Shown: piece by piece, positions 7,171 through 15,260 of the stretch
Layout of the letters: each line of letters begins with the position of its first letter
How positions within the stretch are numbered: position 1 is the first letter of the stretch
Assembly: GCA_025929805.1 (NCBI GenBank)
Contig: JAICPP010000017.1
Location: 1 to 25,016, forward strand
Origin: Gemmatimonadales bacterium
Lineage (GTDB): Bacteria; Gemmatimonadota; Gemmatimonadetes; Gemmatimonadales; GWC2-71-9
Direction: 5' to 3'
Length of the DNA: 25,016 bases
Notes under the pieces: model-generated
Databases searched by the model: none
What the model was told of the DNA's origin: nothing
What the model saw: only the letters and a program-made list of their open reading frames with translations
Translations under genes and position numbers: made by a program

Positions 7171-7304
7171 GGGAAGTGGGAAAGCGGGCAAGCGGGGAAG
7201 CAATGTCTGGTTGGAAGACAAGGAGTTGATGACGAGGTGATGGAGCACGCCGCGCAGTGACTCCCCGACGCGAACTTCCCCGCTTCCTCGCTTCCCTCCT
7301 TCCC
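7171..7304. repeat. Inverted repeat of 8-bp tandem units (GGGAAGCG type)
   Basis: The left arm (7171-7200) is a run of degenerate octamers: GGGAAGTG, GGAAAGCG, GGCAAGCG, GGGAAG. The right arm (7275-7304) is its reverse complement with a few mismatches (CTTCCCCG, CTTCCTCG, CTTCCCTC). They are separated by about 74 bp and fill the gap between queE and the HD gene. It could terminate queE transcription. Similar octamer palindromes occur at 15213 and 18707. Confidence 0.75.
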
Positions 7305-7307
7305 CGC

Positions 7308-7943
7308 TCATGGAATGCCCAGAAGCTTATGCGTCTGCAGGCTGAGTCGCCAGCGTGGATGGGTCAAGCAGTATTGCAACGCCGCCTGGGTGTTGAGTGC
7401 GCGGTGCGGGCCATCCATCGGCTGGAGAAAGAAGTGTCGGAAGGCCAGGCCCTCGAACTCGGCGGGCGCCATGCCCGGCTGGGGGAAGACCAGCTTCAGC
7501 TCATCTCCGCGGTGCACGACGAGTTCGGCCCCCGCTTTCGGACTGACGCAGAGCCAGTCGATGCCCGGAGGGGGAGATTGGGTTCCATTCGTCTCGACGG
7601 CAACCTCGAACCCCTCCCGGTGCAACGCATTCAGGAGCGGAACGTCGAGCTGCAAGAGCGGCTCGCCCCCGGTGCAAACCACAAAGCGTCCTCCTGGACT
7701 CTCGGCCGGCCATGCGGCTGCTACCGCGAGTGCCAACGCGTCGGGCGAAGCGAACCGTCCACCACCGGGCCCGTCGGTTCCGACGAAATCCGTGTCGCAG
7801 AACGTGCAGGTGGCCTCGAGGCGGTCTTGCTCCCGGCCGGTCCACAGGTTGCAACCGGCAAAGCGGCAGAACACGGCGGGGCGTCCGGTATTGGCTCCTT
7901 CGCCCTGGAGGGTGTAAAAGATTTCCTTCACGGCGTAATTCAT
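7308..7943 (-). CDS. queE: 7-carboxy-7-deazaguanine synthase (radical SAM)
   Basis: 211 aa. QueE converts 6-carboxytetrahydropterin to 7-carboxy-7-deazaguanine in the queuosine pathway. The N-terminus VKEIFYTLQGEGANTGRPA is a family hallmark. The cluster cysteines C31, C46 and C49 are spaced CX14CX2C with NLWTGREQDR inside, the variant known from Burkholderia-type QueE rather than the classic CX3CX2C. TGGEPLLQ and ETNGT motifs follow. ATG at 7943 gives the family start; longer frames upstream run into queC in another frame. It lies 17 bp after the queC stop, so the two are probably cotranscribed. Confidence 0.95.
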   Translation of the reverse strand: MNYAVKEIFYTLQGEGANTGRPAVFCRFAGCNLWTGREQDRLEATCTFCDTDFVGTDGPGGGRFASPDALALAVAAAWPAESPGGRFVVCTGGEPLLQLDVPLLNALHREGFEVAVETNGTQSPPPGIDWLCVSPKAGAELVVHRGDELKLVFPQPGMAPAEFEGLAFRHFFLQPMDGPHRALNTQAALQYCLTHPRWRLSLQTHKLLGIP

Positions 7944-7960
7944 AACACCCGTGTTCCCGC

Positions 7961-8686
7961 TCACGCTGTTTCTTCCCGTCGGCCGCTCACAGTATGACTC
8001 TGGTACGGTGCCGGATCTTCCATCCCCAACTCCCGAAACCCTTTGAGCCGGAGCTGGCAGGCGTCGCATCGACCGCACGCGGCTCCATCCGGCGCGGGAT
8101 CGTAACAGCTGAGAGTGGCACTGAAATCCACTCCGAGAGCGAGTCCTGTCCTGATAATCTCTCGTTTGGAAAGCTGAATCAACGGCGTGTGGATGGTGAC
8201 GCTGAGCCCCGTTTCCACGCCCGACCGGGTAGCCAGATTCGCCAGCCTTTGAAATGCCTGGAAGTACTCCGGCCGGCAATCGGGATAGCCGCTGTAGTCC
8301 AGCGCGTTGGCACCGATGAATATGTCCGAAGCACCGATCACCTCGGCGAGCGCCAGGGCAAACGACAGGAAGATGGTATTCCTGGCCGGCACATAGGTGG
8401 AAGGGATTCGACGTCCGATCTCCGACAGGTTGGTGTCCTTCGGCACGGCAATGTCATCGGTCAGGGCTGAGCCGCCGATGGCGCGCAGGTCGATGTTTAG
8501 GACGACATGGCGCGAGAGGCCGAGCCCTTCCGCTGTCCGGTGGGCCGCCTGCAGCTCCAGCGCGTGCCGCTGACCGTAGCGGAAGCTGAGGCCGTGCACA
8601 TCAAAGCCCTGCTGCACCGCGACTGCGGCGGTGGTGGCGGAGTCCATCCCCCCGCTCAGCAGAACCACTGCCTTTGGCTTGCTCAT
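7961..8686 (-). CDS. queC: 7-cyano-7-deazaguanine synthase
   Basis: 241 aa. QueC makes preQ0 from 7-carboxy-7-deazaguanine with ammonia and ATP. The PP-loop SGGMDS is at 11-16. Further motifs are LSFRYGQRHALE, PARNTIFLSFALA and IGANALDYSGYPDCRPEY. A C-terminal zinc site is formed by the CYDP cysteine and CGRCDAC. Its ATG overlaps the TGA of the upstream epimerase gene (ATGA), which indicates coupling. queE follows after 17 bp. No queD is seen in the window. Confidence 0.96.
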   Translation of the reverse strand: MSKPKAVVLLSGGMDSATTAAVAVQQGFDVHGLSFRYGQRHALELQAAHRTAEGLGLSRHVVLNIDLRAIGGSALTDDIAVPKDTNLSEIGRRIPSTYVPARNTIFLSFALALAEVIGASDIFIGANALDYSGYPDCRPEYFQAFQRLANLATRSGVETGLSVTIHTPLIQLSKREIIRTGLALGVDFSATLSCYDPAPDGAACGRCDACQLRLKGFRELGMEDPAPYQSHTVSGRREETA

Positions 8687-9633
8687 CCTGGAAAGCTAGT
8701 GCCGTGATCTTGCTTGAGGATATGGCGTAGGGCGTCTTCCAGGCTGGGGTAGTGGAAGTAGTAGCCCGACTGGATCAATCTGGTAGGCACCACCCGAGTG
8801 CTCGAAAGCAGCGTGCGGTCCGCCATTTCACCGAACGCCAGTCGCAAGGCCGGGGCCGGCACCCGAAATATGGTTGGTCGGCGGAGCACCCTCCCCAGTG
8901 CCTCAGTAAACTCTCGATTGGTGACGGGAGCCGGGGTAGTCACATTGACCGGTCCTTCGAGCGTGGGACTCGCAATGATATGCTGGATGGCTCCGACCGC
9001 GTCGTCGATGGAAACCCAACTCACCCACTGAGACCCATCACCCAGACGACCCCCCAGGCCAAGGCGGAATGGCAAGAGCTGCTTTCTCAACGCCCCGCCT
9101 TTGTCACTGAGTACCACGCCGAATCTGGCAGGTACGACCCGAATCCCGGCTGCGCGAGCGGCCTCCGCGGCCGCTTCCCAATCCAGGCAGACCGACACCA
9201 GAAAGTCCCGAGCAGGGTCCCCCGGCGCGCTCATCTCACTCAGCACGCGATCTCCCTGGTCGCCATAAATTCCGATGGCCGAGGCCGACACCAGCACCCG
9301 GGGTGGCCGCTCGAGCCCTGCAAGGGTGGTACTGAGAAGTCGTGTGCCTCGAACCCGGCTCTGTCGAATTCGACCCTTTATAGCTTTCGTCCAGCGGGTT
9401 CCGAGATTTTCACCGGCTAGGTGGACCACCGCGTCTGTGCCCTCCAGGTCTGCTGGATCGAGCCGACCCGACGCTGGATCCCAGTCGATGTCCTCTTGCC
9501 TCACAGGCCTTCGCACCACGTGGGTCACCCGGTGACCGTCGATTTCCAGGCGGCGGGTTAATGCCTGGCCGATGAGACCGCTGCCGCCGGTTATGACCAG
9601 GTGAAGTGGCCGTTCGTCTGGGAGAGAGATCAT
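8683..9633 (-). CDS. TIGR01777-type epimerase (SDR39U1 / YfcH family)
   Basis: 316 aa. The N-terminal NAD(P)-binding motif TGGSGLIGQ is at about 15-23. The family signatures VVHLAGENLGTRWT, SASAIGIYGD and WVSIDDAVGAI follow. The C-terminal block (YYFHYPSLEDALRHIL) is typical of this family's extension. The family is an atypical short-chain dehydrogenase group without an assigned substrate, so a reaction cannot be named. Length is near the family norm of about 300. Its stop overlaps the queC start, so it may be the first gene of the queC-queE unit. The start codon lies only 3 bp from that of the divergent nuclease gene, so its promoter must lie inside that neighbour or the true start is further in. 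Confidence 0.9.
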   Translation of the reverse strand: MISLPDERPLHLVITGGSGLIGQALTRRLEIDGHRVTHVVRRPVRQEDIDWDPASGRLDPADLEGTDAVVHLAGENLGTRWTKAIKGRIRQSRVRGTRLLSTTLAGLERPPRVLVSASAIGIYGDQGDRVLSEMSAPGDPARDFLVSVCLDWEAAAEAARAAGIRVVPARFGVVLSDKGGALRKQLLPFRLGLGGRLGDGSQWVSWVSIDDAVGAIQHIIASPTLEGPVNVTTPAPVTNREFTEALGRVLRRPTIFRVPAPALRLAFGEMADRTLLSSTRVVPTRLIQSGYYFHYPSLEDALRHILKQDHGTSFPG

Positions 9634-9636
9634 ACC

Positions 9637-10158
9637 TTGTCGCTTCGGTCTGCCAGAACGCCGTTCATATTGACTCTGATACTAGGATCGTCCGATTGCG
9701 CGGCTCAACAATCGGCGTCTCGGCCCATCCCCAGCTGTCGAGTCGGCCGGATATCGGACGGCGACAGTCTCCGCTGCCAAGATGGCCGGCGGGTTCGACT
9801 GATCGGGGTCGATTCCCCCGAGGCGGCACAACAGCCATTTGGTGCCAGGTCGCAGGCGGCCCTCCAGAGATTGGTCCCGGCAGGCACCAAGGTACGGTTG
9901 GAAGCTGATGTCGCGCAGACCGACCGGTATGGGCGTCAATTAGCCTACGTCTGGGTGGGCACCACGTTCGTGAATGAAGCAATGGTGCGGGATGGCTGGG
10001 CGGTACTCTATACTATCCCACCCAACGTCAAGTATGCGCGGCGGTTGGAGCTGGCGCAAAAAGAGGCCCGCGCACGGGGCGCAGGCCTCTGGGCAGAACG
10101 CGGATTCGAATGTGCGCCCATCGACTTCAGGAGAAATCGTTGCGTCAGCCCACCTTGA
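9637..10158 (+). CDS. Secreted thermonuclease-family nuclease
   Basis: 173 aa from TTG at 9637, preceded by GGGAGAG. The N-terminus (residues 1-25) has basic residues and a hydrophobic core, so export is likely; the cysteine near residue 21 is not in a good lipobox. Residues about 34-155 form a staphylococcal-nuclease OB fold: VGRISDGDSLRC, RLIGVDSPE and DRYGRQLAYVWV. The three catalytic residues match R54, E62 and R100. The family hydrolyses DNA and RNA with calcium. A GTG at 9601 in frame would overlap the divergent gene and place extra residues before the signal, so TTG is preferred. The 3' end overlaps the convergent cupredoxin gene by 14 bp. Confidence 0.87.
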   Translation: MSLRSARTPFILTLILGSSDCAAQQSASRPIPSCRVGRISDGDSLRCQDGRRVRLIGVDSPEAAQQPFGARSQAALQRLVPAGTKVRLEADVAQTDRYGRQLAYVWVGTTFVNEAMVRDGWAVLYTIPPNVKYARRLELAQKEARARGAGLWAERGFECAPIDFRRNRCVSPP

Positions 10159-11005
10159 AGTTCTTCATCATCCCGTGGTGGAAGTGGTACTTGCCGTCCT
10201 TGGTATCGGGCACAAAACAGATGTAGGCATAATCCCCAGGCGCGAGATCCACAGTGAACGTGCCCCGCCCTCCTTTCTCGAGCACCACCACTCCTCCGAC
10301 CGGCTGCGCCGGAGGAGGTCCTTTCAGGCTTTCGGCCCACTTGGCGAAGTCTTCCACCTTCTTGCCGGGAGCGAGCCTGATCACAACCAGCTCGTGAGGC
10401 TGGGGCCCGGCATTCTCGACCATGATGGTGTGCCGGCCAGGAGCGAGGGGCTGGGACGGCTTGAAGTCGTAATCCACCAGCTTGATCGTTACGTCAGCGG
10501 CAGGCAGTTCGGCGGCGGTGGCCGAGGACTCGGCGGTGACCTCGAAGGGTCGGACCATCCCCTTGGTGACATGCAACTTCCCATCGGGACTGGGAATGAG
10601 ACACAGATAGGCGTACTGGCCCGGCTCCAGGACCGAGGTGGCGTTCGACTGCTGCCCGGGCACAGCTGCGTTGGGTCCCCCAACCCATTTAACCCAGGAT
10701 GGTGATGGGCCGTGGCTCTTCATGGCCGCGGCGAAATCCTCCACGGTCTTCCCTTCCTCCAGCCTGACCAGCTGGACTTGGTGCAGCTCCTTCCCATGGT
10801 TTTCCATGACTATCGTAACGGCTCCCGCGGCGATCTTCTCGGGAGCCTCGAACGCAAAATCGGTGGCCTTGACCGTCACCGATTCGGCAGCCGCCGCAGC
10901 AAGTTCGGCCGTCCCCGTTGCCCGGGCGTTCGAACGATCAGTGCTACAACCCGCGAGAACTGTGACCATTGCCAGTGCGGCGCTCAGGTGCGCACCCTGG
11001 TACAT
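10145..11005 (-). CDS. Lipoprotein with two cupredoxin-like domains
   Basis: 286 aa. A lipoprotein signal (VLAGC) is followed by an alanine-rich linker and two homologous plastocyanin-like domains at about 43-158 and 168-286. Each has a beta strand with TVKATDFAFEAP or TIKLVDYDFKPS, an N-terminal His ligand (ELHQV, PHELV) and a C-terminal Cys-His-Met cluster (YLC...KLHVTKGM and YIC...KYHFHHGMM). Both domains therefore appear able to bind type 1 copper. An envelope role in electron transfer or copper handling is inferred. ATG at 11005 has AGGAGG 4 nt upstream. No redox partner gene is adjacent. Confidence 0.88.
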   Translation of the reverse strand: MYQGAHLSAALAMVTVLAGCSTDRSNARATGTAELAAAAAESVTVKATDFAFEAPEKIAAGAVTIVMENHGKELHQVQLVRLEEGKTVEDFAAAMKSHGPSPSWVKWVGGPNAAVPGQQSNATSVLEPGQYAYLCLIPSPDGKLHVTKGMVRPFEVTAESSATAAELPAADVTIKLVDYDFKPSQPLAPGRHTIMVENAGPQPHELVVIRLAPGKKVEDFAKWAESLKGPPPAQPVGGVVVLEKGGRGTFTVDLAPGDYAYICFVPDTKDGKYHFHHGMMKNFKVG

Positions 11006-11115
11006 GATTCCTCCTGAGGGTGGATGAGACAGGAAGCGCCAAGATGGTGACTCGGAGGAGATTTCACCAGAGGTCCAGTACGGCTTGCCACCTCATGTCC
11101 GCTGCAGGATAAGCT

Positions 11116-12192
11116 TCAGCGCTGGGCTCGCCGCACCAGCAGTAGGTCGGTGATGTTGTCCAGGGTGAGAAGACCAACCAGGGCTCCTCCGAATTCTACA
11201 ACCGGTAGGGCAGGGAGCCGGCTCGCTCGCAGGCGATCAAGCGCTTCCTGGAAACCGAGCGTCGGAGGTACGGTCGGCACGTTGGTGGTCATCACTTCCG
11301 CCACTGTTGCCTCGGGCCCGTGCTGGGAAAGCCCGCGGATCAGGTTGTCGCGGGTCAGGATGCCTTCGGTTCGCCCCAGGTTGTCCACCACAGGGAACTC
11401 GCGCTGCTCTCCACTCAGCAACAGATCTACGGCCTGGTTGAGGCTGGCGTGAACCGGCACGGTTCGGAAATCCGTGACCATCATCTGCCGCACCTGAAGA
11501 CCTTCGCCTGCCGCGCGAGTTTCGACAGCCGCAGCTTCGGCGTTGGCTCCGAGGAACACGAAGAACGCTACCAGCACGAGCAGTGGCTCGGACCGGGTCA
11601 GCCCGTAAAGCCCACCAACCACGGCGAGAGTCTGACCCAGAGTCGCCGCGATGCGAGTACCGCGAAGCAAACCCATCCGGCTCGCGAGCAGCGCGCGGAG
11701 CACGCGCCCGCCGTCCATGGGGAAGGCAGGAATCAGGTTGAACAGCAGCAGGTAAATGTTGACCGTGACGAGGAAGGCAAGAAACGGCTGATGCTCGCTG
11801 AGCTCACTCACATCCGCGTTGCTGCCGCTGAGCCGCAAAACCAGAAAGAGAACCACCGCGATAGCCAGGGTCACCGCCGGCCCGGCCAACGCGATCAGCA
11901 GCTCCTGCCTGGGCTCATCGGGTATCCGCTCGAGGCGGGCCACGCCGCCGATAGGGAGGAGAATGACGTCGGGCGTGCGCACGCCGAAGCGGCGCGCCAT
12001 CAAAATATGACCGAACTCGTGCAGGACGACGCAAGCAAAGAGAGCGAGCAGGGCCAGGGCACTGGTCAGGGCCGCCGCCGGCCCGGCCTGGGAATACCCT
12101 ATGAGTGCCCACCACCCGACCAGGAGCAGGAAGGTCACGTGCACCTTGATATCGGTGCCCGCGATGGTTGCAATTCTGTAGGACCACCTCAT
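11116..12192 (-). CDS. Site-2 protease (M50) with two CBS domains
   Basis: 358 aa, an intramembrane zinc protease of the M50B type. Several hydrophobic helices span residues 18-230. The zinc motif HEFGH is at 58-62, and the second motif NLIPAFPMDGGR (N152, D160) supplies the third ligand. Two CBS domains follow at about 235-290 and 298-355, which in this family bind adenine nucleotides and may regulate cleavage. No PDZ domain is seen. The Met at 12192 is chosen because it starts the family N-terminus (RWSYRIATIAGTDIKVH) and has GAGAGG about 9 nt upstream; a start at 12246 would add an unrelated cysteine-rich tail. The substrate is unknown. Confidence 0.92.
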   Translation of the reverse strand: MRWSYRIATIAGTDIKVHVTFLLLVGWWALIGYSQAGPAAALTSALALLALFACVVLHEFGHILMARRFGVRTPDVILLPIGGVARLERIPDEPRQELLIALAGPAVTLAIAVVLFLVLRLSGSNADVSELSEHQPFLAFLVTVNIYLLLFNLIPAFPMDGGRVLRALLASRMGLLRGTRIAATLGQTLAVVGGLYGLTRSEPLLVLVAFFVFLGANAEAAAVETRAAGEGLQVRQMMVTDFRTVPVHASLNQAVDLLLSGEQREFPVVDNLGRTEGILTRDNLIRGLSQHGPEATVAEVMTTNVPTVPPTLGFQEALDRLRASRLPALPVVEFGGALVGLLTLDNITDLLLVRRAQR

Positions 12193-12256
12193 GCTGCGCC
12201 GCCTCTCGCTCAGCCCTCCCAAACATAATTGGAGGCAGGCGGCCAAGACCGTCCGG

Positions 12257-12934
12257 CTAGACTATGACGCGCAAACCGAACTCTCGCCTGGAGCGCAGCG
12301 CCAGCATGGGCGATTCCTGGGCTGCCGCGGGCGGGCGCACCGGAGCGTGCGCCGGTTCCGCCAGGGGGTGGAGCTCTGCCCATTGAGACATCGCGGTGCG
12401 AAAGACCACCTGGGCATCCACCGCCGGGAGATTGAAGGCACGAATGTACAGCATGATCCCCTGGTCGGGCGACACTTCGTTAACGAGCACCTGGGCGGTC
12501 TCCAGCGCCATGCGCACGTGAGTCGCCGCAACTGCTTCATCGGACATCGAGGCGGCCAGGCGACAATCGAGGTTGGTCTCCTCGACGTGCTGTACTCGCC
12601 GCCGGAGCGCCTCGATGAGCTGGTCGGGCCGGAGAATGGTCCAACCTGACGCCCGCGCCTCGGGCCGGGGAGGATTCTCGATCAGGCCGGCCAGGGAGAT
12701 GAGGGCTCGGGATCGTACGGTCTCCTCGATGGTGGCGGGCACGCCCACCTCACGGAAGTAGCGCTGCAGTGCTTCGTCTACCGTGAGCCTCGTTTTGAGC
12801 CTGCGAACAAACTCGGCCGCCTGGAGCTGGTAGGTCTCCGCGAGCGCTTCAACTGCCTTGGCAAACACCAGTTGGAGACGGAGCCGGGTGGCAGGCGAGA
12901 AGCGCCGGGCTGCCATCACACTCGGTGTAGTCAT
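12257..12934 (-). CDS. Hypothetical protein, mostly helical
   Basis: 225 aa, not recognised. The N-terminal 70 residues are amphipathic helices (RLQLVFAKAVEALAETYQLQAAEFVRRLKTRL). The middle (about 95-185) mixes charged helices and two cysteines too sparse for a metal site. The C-terminal 35 residues are proline- and alanine-rich and probably disordered. There is no signal peptide or membrane segment. ATG at 12934 is well supported by GGAGGGG (12941-12947) with 6 nt spacing, so it is a translated gene. It lies 64 bp upstream of the M50 protease gene on the same strand and may be cotranscribed with it. Confidence 0.75.
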   Translation of the reverse strand: MTTPSVMAARRFSPATRLRLQLVFAKAVEALAETYQLQAAEFVRRLKTRLTVDEALQRYFREVGVPATIEETVRSRALISLAGLIENPPRPEARASGWTILRPDQLIEALRRRVQHVEETNLDCRLAASMSDEAVAATHVRMALETAQVLVNEVSPDQGIMLYIRAFNLPAVDAQVVFRTAMSQWAELHPLAEPAHAPVRPPAAAQESPMLALRSRREFGLRVIV

Positions 12935-13257
12935 GCGTTTCCCCTCCTAATGCGGACGAGCGGCCTTGCTGCAATACTTGTCGAAGATGGACCCACCGGA
13001 AATGCGATCTTTGTGCCGGTGGTGGGAAGGGATCTGCTTCGGAGAGGAGACCAGCGAACTCCAACTAACCCAATGATCTATAAAGCGTTTCCCGACTGAC
13101 GCCAGGCCACATCCCGCCGCCGGCCGCCCTCGTTGTAGCGTCTCCGCCACTGTGCCTGGGGCGCCTTCGCAGGGCTAAGTGGCCGTGGTGAACCCGCTTT
13201 CATCCTCCATTCCATCTCATTACAATTGCGACTTCGCCTCCTTCCAGGAGCTCGGTC
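12935..13257. promoter_or_regulatory. Divergent intergenic region upstream of speA
   Basis: No gene was found in these 323 bp between divergent genes. It has an inverted repeat CCACCGG / CCGGTGG (12993-12999, 13016-13022) and one AT-rich TATAAA at 13079-13084. The latter could be a -10 box for either direction, but no convincing -35 was seen. The speA frame is open from 13192 but has no ATG/GTG/TTG there. Confidence 0.35.
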
Positions 13258-13260
13258 ATC
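13246..13260 (+). promoter_or_regulatory. Shine-Dalgarno site preceding an apparent ATC start of speA
   Basis: AGGAG at 13246-13250 is followed, after 7 nt, by ATC at 13258. This places the ribosome upstream of conserved speA codons that precede the first in-frame ATG (13318). Confidence 0.6.
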
Positions 13261-15186
13261 GCCACAACGGTTGCCCCTCCAAGCTGGACCACCAAAGACG
13301 CCGAGAAGCTCTACAACATGAGCGGCTGGGGTCTCGGCTACTTCCGGGTCAACTCCGAAGGTCACGTGACGGTCCATCCCGACGCCAATCGCAAGCGCGG
13401 ACTGGATCTGTACCATCTCGCCATGGATCTCCATGCCCAGGGCGTAGGACTTCCGTTGCTGCTCCGCTTCTCCGACATCCTTCGCTCCCGGATCCAGGCG
13501 CTCGCAACCGAATTCAGCAACGCGATCAAGGAATTCGGCTACGAGGGCCGCTACACCACGGTGTATCCAGTGAAGGTGAACCAGCAGCGACATGTCATTC
13601 ACGAAATCGTGGAGTTCGGTGCCTCGCATGGAGTAGGCCTGGAGTGCGGCAGCAAGCCCGAGCTGCAGGCCGTGCTCGGGCTCAATGAGAGCACCAACCA
13701 TCTCATCGTCTGCAATGGCTACAAGGACGAGGAGTTCATGCGGCTGGCTCTCATGGGCCAGAAGCTCGGTCACACGGTCATGATCGTGCTGGAGCAGCTC
13801 AGTGAGCTGGAGGTTTTGCTCAGCGTGGCCGACGAGATGAAGGTGCAACCCACCGCCGGGGTCAGGATCAAGCTGGCCACGGAAGGCTCTGGCCGTTGGG
13901 CCAAGAGCGGTGGAGAGCGCTCCAAGTTCGGGCTGGACTCGGTCGAGCTCATGAAGCTGCTGGACCGGCTGGACCGGCTGGAGCGGAAGGACATGCTCAA
14001 GCTGGTTCACTTCCACCTGGGCAGCCAGATCACCGACATCCGCTACGTAAAGGCCGGGCTGGAGGAGATTGGACGTTATTACGTCGAGCTTCGGAACATG
14101 GGCTTCGATCTGACCCATGTCGATGTCGGCGGAGGACTGGGCGTCGACTACGAGGGCTCGCGCTCTACCCGGCCGGCCAGCGTGAACTATTCGATGCGGG
14201 AATACGCCAACGATGTGGTCTATACCCTGGGCGCGGTATGCCGCAATGAGGAGCTGCCGATGCCGCATCTGATCTCCGAATCGGGACGGGCCCTCACCGC
14301 TCACCACTCGCTGCTGCTGATCAACGTCATCGATGTCGAGTCTCAGGTGGAGCCAATTGCGCCCAAGCTGCGGGAGGAGCCTCACCCACTCCTGGTCGAG
14401 ATGGCGGAGAACCTCGAGGGGCTCACTCAGGACCGGATCGAGGAAGTGTTCCACGACGTGGTGTTCGCCAAGGAACGAGCCCAGGAATACTTTGCCAGTG
14501 GGGTCTTCTCCCTTCGTGACAAGGCCGATGCCGAGCAGTTCTATCTGGTCACCCTGAACGCTCTCTCCAACGCCATCGGCGACGAGAAGGCCTCCTATCC
14601 GGAAATCGTGAGCCACGTCGAATCCGCCCTGGTCGACCGCTATTTCTGCAACTTCTCGGTCTTCCAGTCGCTGCCCGACCACTGGGCCATCGATCAGCTA
14701 TTCCCCATCATGCCGATTCACCGGCTGAACGAACCGCCCAGTCGGCGCGGCACCCTACAGGACGTGACCTGCGATTCCGATGGCGTGATCGACCGGTTTA
14801 CCGGCGGGCGAAAGGGGAAGCCCTCCCTCGAGCTTCACCCGGTCGAAGAGGGACAGCCCTATATCCTGGGGATCTTTCTCACGGGAGCCTACCAGGAGAT
14901 ACTGGGTGACCTGCACAACCTGTTCGGGGATACCAACGCGGTGCACGTCCGGCTGACCGAGCAAGGCTACGAGGTGACCGACCTGGTACATGGGGATACC
15001 GTCACCGAGGTACTCAACTACGTGCAGTTCAGCGCCTCCGATTTGCTGGCCACCTTCCGCCGCAAGGTAGCCAATGCCAGGGACCTGAGCCGTCAGGAGT
15101 CGAACAGCTTTATTGCTGATTATGTGGCAGGTCTGGAAGGCTATACCTACCTGGAAGGCGATGTTCCAGTGGACGAGAAAGCGTAA
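13258..15186 (+). CDS. speA: Biosynthetic arginine decarboxylase (PLP, SpeA)
   Basis: 642 aa from an apparent ATC start. SpeA converts arginine to agmatine, the first step of one route to putrescine. The N-terminus SWTTKDAEKLYNMSGWGLGYF matches the family. The PLP lysine is K106 in YPVKVNQQ. Also present are LECGSKPEL, the glycine-rich VDVGGGLGVDYEGS phosphate site, HLGSQI, and the C-terminal QSLPDHWAIDQLFPIMPIHRL block. E. coli SpeA has 658 residues. An ATG at 13318 is in frame but would delete the conserved WTTKDAEKLYN stretch, which is clearly coding. No ATG, GTG or TTG lies between it and an upstream TGA (13189). AGGAG sits 7 nt before ATC, so ATC is proposed. Convergent with gltA, ending in a palindrome. 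Confidence 0.95.
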   Translation: MATTVAPPSWTTKDAEKLYNMSGWGLGYFRVNSEGHVTVHPDANRKRGLDLYHLAMDLHAQGVGLPLLLRFSDILRSRIQALATEFSNAIKEFGYEGRYTTVYPVKVNQQRHVIHEIVEFGASHGVGLECGSKPELQAVLGLNESTNHLIVCNGYKDEEFMRLALMGQKLGHTVMIVLEQLSELEVLLSVADEMKVQPTAGVRIKLATEGSGRWAKSGGERSKFGLDSVELMKLLDRLDRLERKDMLKLVHFHLGSQITDIRYVKAGLEEIGRYYVELRNMGFDLTHVDVGGGLGVDYEGSRSTRPASVNYSMREYANDVVYTLGAVCRNEELPMPHLISESGRALTAHHSLLLINVIDVESQVEPIAPKLREEPHPLLVEMAENLEGLTQDRIEEVFHDVVFAKERAQEYFASGVFSLRDKADAEQFYLVTLNALSNAIGDEKASYPEIVSHVESALVDRYFCNFSVFQSLPDHWAIDQLFPIMPIHRLNEPPSRRGTLQDVTCDSDGVIDRFTGGRKGKPSLELHPVEEGQPYILGIFLTGAYQEILGDLHNLFGDTNAVHVRLTEQGYEVTDLVHGDTVTEVLNYVQFSASDLLATFRRKVANARDLSRQESNSFIADYVAGLEGYTYLEGDVPVDEKA

Positions 15187-15212
15187 GCGGGGATCAAAAG
15201 TCTTAGCTGTAT

Positions 15213-15252
15213 TTCACCACAGAGACACAGAGAGGCCTGCCTCTGTGGTGAA
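15213..15252. repeat. Palindrome with CACAGAGA units between speA and gltA
   Basis: Arms TTCACCACAGAG (15213-15224) and CTCTGTGGTGAA (15241-15252) are perfectly complementary. The left side also holds two tandem CACAGAGA octamers. It lies between the 3' ends of convergent genes and could form a shared terminator. This TTCACCACAGAG element is common as an interspersed palindrome in many bacteria, an observation from memory. Confidence 0.8.
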
Positions 15253-15260
15253 TTGGTCTT

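Noticed and set aside
13078..14682. Long minus-strand open frame of 534 codons over speA
   Set aside because: It is antisense to a well-conserved gene and has no recognisable domains; high-G+C codon bias commonly opens such frames.
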